A DNA stretch of 63,795 nt, from positions 1-63,795 of the forward strand of contig NZ_ALJL01000013.1 of the NCBI RefSeq assembly GCF_000287675.1. The letters run 5' to 3'. The notes below the pieces were generated by a model, which was given only the letters and a program-made list of their open reading frames with translations, searched no databases and had not been told where the DNA came from. The stretch comes from Lachnoanaerobaculum sp. ICM7. Its GTDB lineage: Bacteria; Bacillota; Clostridia; Lachnospirales; Lachnospiraceae. Below, in pieces: positions 45,376 through 54,242 of this stretch. Each line of letters begins with the position of its first letter. Within the stretch, counting starts at the first letter, position 1. Position numbers and translations under genes: made by a program.

Positions 45376-46287
45376 ATGCAAGATAAGGATGTAACAGAGA
45401 AGATGCTTGAAAAGTACAATGACGTTTTTGCGGATATTCTAAATGTACTTTTATTTGGCGGTAGAAACGTGGTAGATGAAGCCGCGCTTAAGGATGCATT
45501 GCCGATGAGTATGCTGAAGATTGACGGCAGGGTAAGATCACAGGAAAGAGATATAGCAAAGTATTGGCATAAAAACAAAATAAATGTAGCATTATTCGGA
45601 CTTGAAAATCAGACAACAGCGAATAAAATTATGCCACTTAGAGTATTTGGATATGATGGGGCGGAATATGTAAAGCAAAGCAGAAAAGAAAACATTGACA
45701 AGGCAAAGTATCCGGTGATTACTTTGGTTCTGTATTTGGGATATGAAAAGAGGTGGAACTATCCAAAAACACTTTTTGAAATACTGGATATAGATGAAGA
45801 AATAAAGCCATATGTAAATGATTTTAAGATAAACTTATTTGAGATAGCTTATTTAGATAAAGAAAAGATAGACTTATTTAAAAGTGATTTTAGGATACTG
45901 GCTGATTACCTGTATCAAATGAGAAAAAACAGAGATTATATAGCTGATGAAACTGCCATTGCCCATGTGGAAGAACTTCTAACATTAATGTCTGTAATGA
46001 CAGGCGATAACAGATTTGAAGAAACTATAAACGAATTGAAAGGGAAGGAGAAAGTTAATATGTGTGAAGTGCTGGATAGAGTAGAGGCCAGAGGCATTGA
46101 AAAAGGAATAGAAAGAGGCATTGAAAAAGGAATAGAAAAAGGCATTGAAAAAGGTAGGGTGGTAGGACGACAGGAAGGTGTTATAAGCATACTTGCATCT
46201 TTGGTCAATGACGGAATACTAAGTATTGATGAGGCTGCTGTCAGAGCAAATATGAGTGCCGAAGATTTTGAGAAATTTATAAAGTGA
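45376..46287 (+). CDS. Rpn-like PD-(D/E)XK nuclease family protein
   Basis: 303 residues. The family, common in multiple copies in Clostridia, is called Rpn or putative transposase, although members are nucleases linked to recombination. The N-terminal domain shows DILNVLLFGG, RSQERDIAKYW and VALFGLENQTTANK, where E and Q fit the ExQ half of the active site and RERD-like acidic residues precede it. The C-terminal part holds an 8-residue repeat GIEKGIER. GGAGGAG site before ATG 45376. A TATAAT only a few bases before that site would give an almost leaderless message. No partner genes. Confidence 0.78.
   Translation: MQDKDVTEKMLEKYNDVFADILNVLLFGGRNVVDEAALKDALPMSMLKIDGRVRSQERDIAKYWHKNKINVALFGLENQTTANKIMPLRVFGYDGAEYVKQSRKENIDKAKYPVITLVLYLGYEKRWNYPKTLFEILDIDEEIKPYVNDFKINLFEIAYLDKEKIDLFKSDFRILADYLYQMRKNRDYIADETAIAHVEELLTLMSVMTGDNRFEETINELKGKEKVNMCEVLDRVEARGIEKGIERGIEKGIEKGIEKGRVVGRQEGVISILASLVNDGILSIDEAAVRANMSAEDFEKFIK
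46093..46153 (+). repeat. 24-base in-frame tandem repeat in the Rpn-like gene
   Basis: Two and a half copies of a 24-base unit starting GGCATTGAAAAAGGAATAG (46093, 46117, 46141), encoding GIEKGIER/K. The copy number could change by slippage without breaking the frame. Confidence 0.85.
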
Positions 46288-46399
46288 TATTTCTAAACAC
46301 AATTTGTATACAATCCTTACCGACTTTACTTTTTGTTCATTTTTTGTTAAAATTAAAATGTTGTTTTGAACAATGAAAATTGAATAAGGAGGTGCTTTT

Positions 46400-47956
46400 A
46401 TGTCACAACTGGGAAGTATAATAATAGCGGTATTACTCTCAATAGTTGTTGTGGCGCCTCTAAGTTGGAGTTTAGCGATTGCTCATCGTAAGAAGTCATA
46501 TGAAGATAAGATCGGATCAGCAGAGATTAAATCCAGAGAAATAATAGAGGAAGCCTTAAAAACAGCCGAGACAAAGAAACGTGAAGCTCTCTTGGAAGCG
46601 AAAGAAGAGTCAATAAAGACAAAAAATGAGCTTGATAGAGAGGTGAAAGAAAGAAGGGCAGAGTTAGCCCGCTATGAGAAAAGAGTACTTAGTAAGGAAG
46701 AGAACTTGGACAAGAAGCAGGATTTACTTGAAAAGAAAGAAGAGAGTGTTCTTGCAAGAGAAGAGAAGATATTAGCAAGGAGCAAGGAAGTTGAATCCCT
46801 GTATGATAAGGGAATCGCCGAGCTTGAGAAAATATCCGGACTCACAAGTGAACAAGCTAAGGAATTTTTGTTACAATCAGTTGAAGATGAAGTAAAACAT
46901 GACAAGGCAAAGCTTATTAAAGAGCTTGAAAATGTCGCAAAGGATGAAGCCGAGAAAAAGGCTAAGGAATATGTGGTTACTGCGATTCAAAGATGTGCAG
47001 CAGACCATGTGGCTGAGACGACAGTTTCAGTAGTTGCGTTACCGAATGACGATATGAAAGGTAGAATCATAGGTCGTGAGGGTAGAAATATACGTACACT
47101 GGAACAGCTTACAGGAGTGGAGCTTATCATTGACGATACCCCTGAGGCGGTAGTTTTATCCTGTTTTGATCCTGTAAGAAGAGAAGTGGCCAGAGTAGCA
47201 CTTGAAAAGTTGATTGTTGACGGTCGTATTCACCCTGCAAGAATTGAAGAGATGGTGGATAGGGCAAAGAAAGAAGTTGACGGTATTATGAGAGAGGAAG
47301 GCGAGAATGCGGCACTTGAGGTTGGTGTTCACGGCATACATCCTGAGCTCATAAAATTACTTGGAAGAATGAAATTTAGGACCAGTTATGGTCAGAATGC
47401 TTTAAAACATTCTATTGAAGTGGCACAGTTGTCAGGACTTTTAGCAGCAGAAGTTGGAGTGGATATTAGATTGGCGAAGAGAGCCGGTTTACTACATGAT
47501 ATTGGAAAAGCCATCGACCATGAGGTGGAAGGTTCACATGTACAGATTGGTGTGGAACTTTGTAAGAAGTACAAGGAACATCCGGTTGTAATCAATTCTG
47601 TAGAATCACATCATGGAGATGTTGATCCGGATTCACTTATTGCATGTTTGGTACAGGCGGCAGATACTATTTCCGCAGCAAGACCGGGTGCAAGAAGAGA
47701 AACACTGGAGACATATACTAACAGACTGAGTCAGCTTGAGGAAATCACTACATCATTTGACGGAGTTGAGAAGTCATTTGCTATCCAAGCAGGACGTGAA
47801 GTAAGAATCATGGTATTGCCTGAGAAAGTAAGTGATGACGATATGGTTATTTTAGCCAGAAACATCTCAAAGAGAATAGAAGAAGAGATGCAATATCCGG
47901 GTCAAATAAAAGTAAATGTGATCAGAGAATCAAGAGTGGCAGATGTTGCAAGATAA
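46400..47956 (+). CDS. rny: Ribonuclease Y
   Basis: 518 residues, normal length. The main decay-initiating endoribonuclease of many Firmicutes, anchored in the membrane. Domain order: N-terminal helix ([19 protein letters not shown]), a long charged coiled coil (about 30-200), a KH RNA-binding domain with [20 protein letters not shown] and an HD metal-dependent phosphohydrolase domain with [12 protein letters not shown] and [19 protein letters not shown] before ATG 46400. Monocistronic with its own terminator. Confidence 0.97.
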   Translation: MSQLGSIIIAVLLSIVVVAPLSWSLAIAHRKKSYEDKIGSAEIKSREIIEEALKTAETKKREALLEAKEESIKTKNELDREVKERRAELARYEKRVLSKEENLDKKQDLLEKKEESVLAREEKILARSKEVESLYDKGIAELEKISGLTSEQAKEFLLQSVEDEVKHDKAKLIKELENVAKDEAEKKAKEYVVTAIQRCAADHVAETTVSVVALPNDDMKGRIIGREGRNIRTLEQLTGVELIIDDTPEAVVLSCFDPVRREVARVALEKLIVDGRIHPARIEEMVDRAKKEVDGIMREEGENAALEVGVHGIHPELIKLLGRMKFRTSYGQNALKHSIEVAQLSGLLAAEVGVDIRLAKRAGLLHDIGKAIDHEVEGSHVQIGVELCKKYKEHPVVINSVESHHGDVDPDSLIACLVQAADTISAARPGARRETLETYTNRLSQLEEITTSFDGVEKSFAIQAGREVRIMVLPEKVSDDDMVILARNISKRIEEEMQYPGQIKVNVIRESRVADVAR

Positions 47957-47962
47957 TAATAG

Positions 47963-47991
47963 GGCGATAGCGAGTAGCTGTCGCCTTTTTT
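47963..47991 (+). terminator. Intrinsic terminator of rny
   Basis: GGCGATAGC (47963-47971) pairs with GCTGTCGCC (47977-47985, one G-U), followed by TTTTTT. Confidence 0.9.
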
Positions 47992-48141
47992 AATGTAAAA
48001 TTATAAATTTTGATTGTAACCTTTTGGTAAGTATTTTAAAGAAAATATCATATAATAGTAATTGACTGAAACTAGAATATAGTATTTAATAGTATGGAGA
48101 GAATATTATATAAACATATAGATATGAGTGAAAGGAAATAT

Positions 48142-49113
48142 ATGAAAAATTTCGGGAAAAAATTTGCCGTAGCGGCAATAAGTGGAATAATAAGTTTGGC
48201 GGCTTCTATAACTGCATTTGCGGCATCGGGAATCAAGTCTGTAAAGATAAATATAAAATCTGATGCTATTACAGTAGGTAAAGACAGGGATATAAACGAT
48301 ATTACGGTAAATGTATCAGGAAGCAATTACTACATTGACGGTGTCGATTTTATGGATATGGGTACTACCTGGGAGATTACAGATACTCCTAAGATTACAG
48401 TACATTTGTCTGCAAATGAGAATTATTACTTCAGTGTTTATAAGGCTGAGGACTTTAAAATAACAGGTGGAGAGCTTATAGAGGCGAGAAGAGAGAACAG
48501 TTCAAATGATTTATACGTAGATGTACAGTTACCGGCGTTGATAAATCAGGTATCACCTATAGAAACGGTAAATTTAGGTAGTAACGGTCAGGCTGCATGG
48601 AGCATATCACAGGGGGCTTCAGGTTATCAGGTGAAGCTTATAAGAGATAATACATCTACAGTCGGCGGAGTACAGAGTTTTACTACAAACAGTGCAAACT
48701 TTAAGTCACTCATGACAAAGTCAGGTACATACACATTGAAGGTTAGAGCTGTAAACGGTGACGGTACAAAGAGCAGTGCATGGGTATCATCAAGCACAGT
48801 AACAATAAGTCAGGCTGAGGCTGCAAATAATTACAATGAGAGTAAGAATGCTACAACACTTCAAGGCACATGGCAGAGAAATGCTACAGGTTGGTGGTAT
48901 GCATTCTCTGACGGTACATATGTAACTTCATCATGGAAGCAGATAGGCGGTGAATGGTACTACTTCAATGCTGACGGGTATATGCTTGTGGGATGGCAGA
49001 ATATTGGTGGCAACTGGTACTATATGGATCTTAACAGAGGAAACATGCTTTCAAATACCACAACACCTGACGGATACTTTGTAAATGAGTCAGGCGCATA
49101 TGTTGCAAGATAA
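48142..49113 (+). CDS. Secreted protein with C-terminal choline-binding-type repeats
   Basis: 323 residues from ATG 48142 (AAAGGAAA site; ATG 48094 lacks one). Signal peptide ending ITAFAAS (about 29 residues). The N-terminal 200 residues contain a fibronectin-III-like segment (AAWSISQGASGYQVKLIRDN to YTLKVRAVNGDGTKSS). The C-terminus holds about three aromatic wall-binding repeats: GWWYAFSDGTYVTSSWKQIG, GEWYYFNADGYMLVGWQNIG and GNWYYMDLNRG. Such repeats bind choline or glucans at the surface. No catalytic domain recognised. Confidence 0.82.
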   Translation: MKNFGKKFAVAAISGIISLAASITAFAASGIKSVKINIKSDAITVGKDRDINDITVNVSGSNYYIDGVDFMDMGTTWEITDTPKITVHLSANENYYFSVYKAEDFKITGGELIEARRENSSNDLYVDVQLPALINQVSPIETVNLGSNGQAAWSISQGASGYQVKLIRDNTSTVGGVQSFTTNSANFKSLMTKSGTYTLKVRAVNGDGTKSSAWVSSSTVTISQAEAANNYNESKNATTLQGTWQRNATGWWYAFSDGTYVTSSWKQIGGEWYYFNADGYMLVGWQNIGGNWYYMDLNRGNMLSNTTTPDGYFVNESGAYVAR

Positions 49114-49132
49114 TAAATAATATAGTGTATAT

Positions 49133-49175
49133 AAAAAGAAACTCCGAACTGTAAGACAGTTTAGAGTTTCTTTTT
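49133..49175. terminator. Bidirectional intrinsic terminator
   Basis: AAAAAGAAACTC (49133-49144) pairs with GAGTTTCTTTTT (49164-49175), with an inner ACTGT/ACAGT stem. It serves the converging choline-binding protein and lacZ genes. Confidence 0.9.
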
Positions 49176-49222
49176 AAGTTAATGTAAATTTACTTTAATA
49201 TCGACAAATCTTTTTGAGGTAT

Positions 49223-52200
49223 TTAGATTCCCTTTACAACAAAGCTGAATTTCAAATTACCTTTACCCTTTATCAGGTAATCTTCAAGAGTAGGTGCACC
49301 CCAAGTATCATCGCCTCCGATACCCATCTGTGCAAGATTTACACGAAGTACAGTCTTTGTGACAGGCGGCAATTCAAAGTCATGTCTTGCCTCTTCAATC
49401 TCACTCGGAGTATAGGCAAGAGCTGAAACATTAATACAATTTCCTGCAACTATAAGGCCTCGTCCCTTCTTATCGGTAATCTTTGCAAATCGTACATGAG
49501 ATTTATTTCCACTCTCCTGTGGTGAGAGATATTTAGCGAGCTGATCCGCTACCTTTCCTTCGAAAAGATCGATCTTTGCGCCCGGAAGTCTGTCGGAGTA
49601 AGTTTCCATAGGACCTGCACCATACCATGAAATATTTTCATATTCAGGCTTTAACTTAAACATTGTACCGAACTCAGGTAAATCATATTGACCTGTTTCA
49701 CTCTTATAGTCCATATTTATCTTGATGCTGCCGTCACCAAACACTTCATATTCCACAGTTAGCTCATCGGCACATTCAGGCAGGGCGTATTTATAAGTTA
49801 CAGATACATAAGTATCATATTCCTTTATAACAGGTCTGAATGCAGGCCAATAAGTACTGTCTTCACGTGGAACTTTTGTAGTGGCATAAAGTGAAGCCGT
49901 TTTCCATTTGGAATATCTGAAAGGCATACTGTTGCCGTAATCATTGTCTGTAGGCGGTCTCCAGAAATTAGGTCTGGGTATAGCTTTAAGCAGCTCCTTT
50001 CCGGCATATCTGTAGGACACAAGTCCGCCGAAATTCTGAGAGAACAGAGCTTCAAAATTATCACCCTTTATTCCGAAGTTTACAACTCCCATTGTGAGCT
50101 TAAACGGTTTTCTCTCACAAAGCGGTGTATCACAAATAACAGTCTCATCAAATTTTGAGAAAAGAGCATCATATGCCTTTTTACCTTCTCTTAAAACAAC
50201 TTCCGTAAATGAAACTTCGCCAAGGTTATATAAGGTATCAATATCAAAAACGGCCTTAACACCTAAAACAAGCTCATCGCCATATATATTAAAAAGCTTT
50301 CCGGCCTTTTCTTTGATATTTAGAGAATGCTCAGTCTTTGACAATCCTTCACCTTTTAAAGAAAAACTTCTTTCATATAAAGTTTTTCCGAATTTCTTTA
50401 TATAAATAACAAATTTATAGTCATTCAAATCTCTGAAAAGATTTCTGTTGTGTACATATAATAAGTCTTTGTCAAAGTCTATCTTTAAATCAACAGGTCT
50501 GTAATTATATCTTACCGCCTGAATTTTAGGAGATATATCTCTGTCGCCTCCGTATACTATACCGTTTCCGCTGAAGTTATAGTCGGTAGGAGAGTCATCA
50601 AAATCTCCTCCGTAGTACTGAGTATCATTGCCGAAAGGATCCTTACCGGTAATGCTTTGATCGATATAGTCCCAGATAAATCCGCCTTGGAAAAGCTCCT
50701 CTTCCCATGCAAGCTCGGTATAAAGTTGCATACCTCCACATGAGTTACCCATTGCATGAGTATATTCACATTCAATAAAAGGTTTGTCTCTATGAGTTTT
50801 CAAAAATTCCTTTACATCAGCTACCTTGGCATACATTCTGCTTTCGATATCTGAGGTATCATTGTAACGACGGTCATTGAAAACACCCTCATAATGAACA
50901 AGCCTGCTTGAATCTTTTTGCCTGAAGAATTCGCTCATCTCATATATATCGCTTCCTCCATAGCTTTCATTTCCACATGACCAGATAAGTATGGAAGAGT
51001 GGTTTCTGTCTCTCATATACATGGAGTTTGCTCTGTCAAGTAAAAGCGGCATCCACTCCTTCTTATCGCCGGGAACTACCATATCATAGTCGGAAACACC
51101 GCTAAGAAGTCCGTCCCAGCTACCGTGAGACTCAAGATTACATTCATCCATAAGATAGATGCCGTAGATATCACATAGCTCATATAGTGCAGAGCAGTTT
51201 GGATAATGGCTTGTTCTTATAGCATTGATATTGTTTTCCTTCATGGTAACTATATCTTTTTTGACTTCCGCATAGCTGATTGCACGACCGGATTTAGAAC
51301 TGAAATCATGTCTGTCCACACCGGCAAACACGATTCTTTTACCGTTGACAGTCATTATATTAGATGAATTTTTTTCAAATAATCTAATACCGATTTTTAC
51401 AGAAGTTACTTCAAGTAAATTATCACCGTCATATATTTCGATATACAGAGTATAAAGATTTGGAATTTCCGCACTCCAAAGTTTTGGCTCATTTATCTCA
51501 AATAAAACATTATTTTCACCGGAAACCTGATCCTTATCAAGCTCTGATACAAGAGTTTTATCAAAGAAACATTTAAACTCATTAGACTTTAAAGTCATAT
51601 CAAAAGCGTCATATAATCTGAGTTTGACTTTGGCACTTTGGCTTAGAGTCAATGATATATTAAGTTTGACTTTATCAAGATTCTTATTTTCAAATATCTG
51701 GTTTACACCTATATCTTCTAAATGACATTTAGGTTTTGCATAGAGACAGATATCTCTAAAAATTCCTGAGAATCTGAAGAAATCCTGATCTTCAAGCCAG
51801 CTGCCGGAACACCATTTTGTAACCTGTATTGCAAGTTTGTTCTCACCCTTTACTATATATTTACTTAAATCAAACTCGGAAGGAGTAAAACTGTCTTCAC
51901 AGTAGCCTATATAATGACCGTTTAGCCATACTGCGGCCGCACTCTCAACACCTTCCATTCTCAAAATAATGTTCTTTCCGGCAAAGCTTTCAGGTAATGT
52001 AAAGTATTTTACATAGCTTGCAACAGGATTAAAGTCAATAGGAGACTGCCCTGATTTAAGCTCCTGTCTACCGTCCCAAGGGTATGCAACATTGGCGTAA
52101 TGAGGTCTGTCATAGCCCTCCATTTGTATATGTGCCGGAACTCTGATATCCTCCCAGTTTTTGCAGTCAAAGCTTAAAAGCTCAAATCCGTCAGGAGTGG

Positions 52201-52378
52201 AAGCAGGATTGATTGAGTAGTCAAATTTCCATACACCGTTCAGATTGTAGTATAGGGAAGACTCACCCTTTATAAGTTCATTCCTATTTGCAAATAACTT
52301 ATGGTCTGAATGTGCCGGAAGTCTGTTTTCCTCAAAAACAGTAGGTTCTAAAATGTTTTTTAAGATATCTTTATTCAT
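49223..52378 (-). CDS. lacZ: Beta-galactosidase, GH2, LacZ type
   Basis: 1051 residues, the length of the large LacZ class. It hydrolyses lactose to glucose and galactose. Order: sugar-binding domain (about 50-220), Ig-like domain, TIM barrel (about 330-620) with CNLESHGSWDG, acid/base Glu in WSCGNESYGG (about 469) and nucleophile Glu in IECEYTHAMGNS (about 533), second Ig-like domain and a C-terminal beta-sandwich (WYGAGPMETYSDRLPGAK). No signal peptide, so lactose must be imported. Last gene of the minus-strand operon, separated from the permeases by a hairpin terminator. AGAGAGG site. Confidence 0.97.
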   Translation of the reverse strand: MNKDILKNILEPTVFEENRLPAHSDHKLFANRNELIKGESSLYYNLNGVWKFDYSINPASTPDGFELLSFDCKNWEDIRVPAHIQMEGYDRPHYANVAYPWDGRQELKSGQSPIDFNPVASYVKYFTLPESFAGKNIILRMEGVESAAAVWLNGHYIGYCEDSFTPSEFDLSKYIVKGENKLAIQVTKWCSGSWLEDQDFFRFSGIFRDICLYAKPKCHLEDIGVNQIFENKNLDKVKLNISLTLSQSAKVKLRLYDAFDMTLKSNEFKCFFDKTLVSELDKDQVSGENNVLFEINEPKLWSAEIPNLYTLYIEIYDGDNLLEVTSVKIGIRLFEKNSSNIMTVNGKRIVFAGVDRHDFSSKSGRAISYAEVKKDIVTMKENNINAIRTSHYPNCSALYELCDIYGIYLMDECNLESHGSWDGLLSGVSDYDMVVPGDKKEWMPLLLDRANSMYMRDRNHSSILIWSCGNESYGGSDIYEMSEFFRQKDSSRLVHYEGVFNDRRYNDTSDIESRMYAKVADVKEFLKTHRDKPFIECEYTHAMGNSCGGMQLYTELAWEEELFQGGFIWDYIDQSITGKDPFGNDTQYYGGDFDDSPTDYNFSGNGIVYGGDRDISPKIQAVRYNYRPVDLKIDFDKDLLYVHNRNLFRDLNDYKFVIYIKKFGKTLYERSFSLKGEGLSKTEHSLNIKEKAGKLFNIYGDELVLGVKAVFDIDTLYNLGEVSFTEVVLREGKKAYDALFSKFDETVICDTPLCERKPFKLTMGVVNFGIKGDNFEALFSQNFGGLVSYRYAGKELLKAIPRPNFWRPPTDNDYGNSMPFRYSKWKTASLYATTKVPREDSTYWPAFRPVIKEYDTYVSVTYKYALPECADELTVEYEVFGDGSIKINMDYKSETGQYDLPEFGTMFKLKPEYENISWYGAGPMETYSDRLPGAKIDLFEGKVADQLAKYLSPQESGNKSHVRFAKITDKKGRGLIVAGNCINVSALAYTPSEIEEARHDFELPPVTKTVLRVNLAQMGIGGDDTWGAPTLEDYLIKGKGNLKFSFVVKGI

Positions 52379-52410
52379 TTTTACCTCTCTTAAAATTATA
52401 TTTTATCAAT

Positions 52411-52463
52411 AAAAGGTATGAAATCTTACCACAGTTTATCCTGTGTCAGGTTTCACACCTTTT
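52411..52463 (-). terminator. Internal terminator between permease gene and lacZ
   Basis: On the minus strand AAAAGGTGTGAAA pairs with TTTCATACCTTTT, with an inner CACAG/CTGTG stem, followed by ATTG. It would lower lacZ expression relative to the transporter, or be overcome by read-through. Confidence 0.8.
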
Positions 52464-52479
52464 AAAAAGAATACGTATA

Positions 52480-53295
52480 TTACTTTACCGCACCTGTAAT
52501 TCCTTCAGCAAACTGCTTCTGGAGCACGAAGAATATGATAACTGTAGGTATACTGCAAAGAAGTACCGCAAGCATAAGTACACCGTAGTCGGTTACATAG
52601 CCTTCCTTTAAGTTGGCCACCAACATAGGCATTGTAATGGATGTTTTTTCAGTCATTATTACTTTTGGCCAAAGATATGAGTTCCATGCACCCATAAATG
52701 TAATGATGGCTGCTGAAGCATATGTAGACTTCATGGTAGGGATAAAAATTCTAAGGAATATATTAAATTCATTTAATCCGTCAAGTCTTGCAGCTTCAAG
52801 AATATCATGTGGGAATGATCTGGCACTCTGTCTAAAGAGCATTATCAAAAACGGGGTGGACAGTGTGGGAAGTAAAAATCCTAAAGTTGAGTTTAAAAGT
52901 CCCCATTTTGAAAACATCTGAAAGAGCGGGATCATAATAGCCACAAAAGGAACCATCATAGCCAACAAAAGTATAGCCATAATAGCGTCCTTTGCCTTAT
53001 CATGATAGATTTCAAAACCGTATCCGGCAAGTGAGCAAATAAATAGTGCCAATATAGTCATCATTATAGAGTATTTAAATGAGTTTATCATAGCACCGCT
53101 GACATCACTTGCACCAAGCAGGTTTGAAAGGTTTTTAAAGAGATAATTACCCGGAAGGAGAGCACCTCTTATTACATCTATGCTGGTATGAGTAGCACTG
53201 ACCGCCATCCAATATAGCGGGAAAACCGATATAAGTGAAACAATGGTCAAAAATACATATTTTGCAACAGTTCTTATCTTAGTCACGCTTATCAC
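52480..53295 (-). CDS. Carbohydrate ABC transporter permease, MalG/LacG type
   Basis: 271 residues, six predicted helices. The coupling motif to the ATPase is EAARLDGLNEFNIFLRIF. The C-terminal tail QKQFAEGITGAVK is typical of the MalG family. It overlaps the other permease gene by 17 bases. It forms the membrane channel with the MalF-type partner for the sugar delivered by the binding protein upstream; lactose is likely given lacZ downstream. No ATPase gene is present, so a shared MsmX-type ATPase is expected elsewhere. Confidence 0.92.
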   Translation of the reverse strand: MISVTKIRTVAKYVFLTIVSLISVFPLYWMAVSATHTSIDVIRGALLPGNYLFKNLSNLLGASDVSGAMINSFKYSIMMTILALFICSLAGYGFEIYHDKAKDAIMAILLLAMMVPFVAIMIPLFQMFSKWGLLNSTLGFLLPTLSTPFLIMLFRQSARSFPHDILEAARLDGLNEFNIFLRIFIPTMKSTYASAAIITFMGAWNSYLWPKVIMTEKTSITMPMLVANLKEGYVTDYGVLMLAVLLCSIPTVIIFFVLQKQFAEGITGAVK

Positions 53296-54169
53296 CTACT
53301 TTCATCTGTATTGTGGCAAGTACTGCCACCAAGATCAAAATAAAGAATGACATGGCGGCTGAATAGCCGAAATTAGGTACATACTTAAATGAAGAGTTAT
53401 AAATATAATGAGACATTGTGATAGTTGCATTTGCCGGACCGCCACTTGTAAGATTGACAGACTCATCAAACAACTGCAATGTACCGTTTGTTGACATGAT
53501 AGCTGTAAGTAAAATCATCGGCTTTAAAAGCGGGATGGTTATTTTTCTGAGTATCTGGAAATATGTTGCTCCGTCAATCTTTGCCGCTTCATATATGGAG
53601 TACTCTATATTTTGAAGTCCTGCAAGATAGAAAACCATATTGTAGCCTGTCCATCTCCAAAGCAGAGCAATTATAATAACAATTCTTGCTGCAAAAGGAT
53701 TTGAAAGGAAATTATAACCGGTATGTAAAATTCCAAGATTTACAAGAACGGTATTTATATAACCGTCCACTGCAAAAAGTGATCTGAATATAATGGCATA
53801 TGATACAAGAGATGTAGCACATGGTAGAAAAATACAGGTTCTGAAAAGCCCTTTAAACCTTAAATGCTTATCATTTAATAAAGATGCCAAAAGCAGGGCA
53901 AATAAAAGCATTATAGGTACCTGAACGATCAGGTATATAAAGGTGTTTTTCAAAGACTGCATAAAGATTGCATCAGCAAACATTCTCTTATAATTTGTCA
54001 ATCCGGCAAAAGATATTTTTGCACCCACACCGCTTTGCATAGATAAAATTATGGCCCTTATCATAGGATAGAAACTCATAACGGCTATAAGCACGGTGGC
54101 AGGGGTCAAAAATATCCAACCTGATATATTTTGTTTTTGTGAGAGTGAAAGTTTTTTCTTATTCCCCAT
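53279..54169 (-). CDS. Carbohydrate ABC transporter permease, MalF/LacF type
   Basis: 296 residues, six helices (first: IFLTPATVLIAVMSFYPMI). ATPase-coupling motif EAAKIDGATYFQILRKI. Partner of the MalG-type permease, with which it overlaps. RBS AAGGAG before ATG 54169. Second gene of the operon. Confidence 0.92.
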   Translation of the reverse strand: MGNKKKLSLSQKQNISGWIFLTPATVLIAVMSFYPMIRAIILSMQSGVGAKISFAGLTNYKRMFADAIFMQSLKNTFIYLIVQVPIMLLFALLLASLLNDKHLRFKGLFRTCIFLPCATSLVSYAIIFRSLFAVDGYINTVLVNLGILHTGYNFLSNPFAARIVIIIALLWRWTGYNMVFYLAGLQNIEYSIYEAAKIDGATYFQILRKITIPLLKPMILLTAIMSTNGTLQLFDESVNLTSGGPANATITMSHYIYNSSFKYVPNFGYSAAMSFFILILVAVLATIQMKVGDKRD

Positions 54170-54189
54170 AAATTTCTCCTTCGATTAAA

Positions 54190-54227
54190 CAAGGGGCAGA
54201 CTTGACTATGGCCAAACCTACCCCCTG
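54190..54227 (-). other. Intercistronic hairpin after the binding-protein gene
   Basis: CAAGGGG (54190-54196) pairs with CCCCCTG (54221-54227) with one mismatch. It sits between the binding-protein stop and the permease RBS, a position where such stems usually stabilise the abundant upstream message. Confidence 0.55.
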
Positions 54228-54242
54228 ACAAAATCTTAAAAA

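Noticed and set aside
46093-46153. Short tandem repeats as a CRISPR array
   Set aside because: The units are contiguous, without spacers, and lie in a coding frame.
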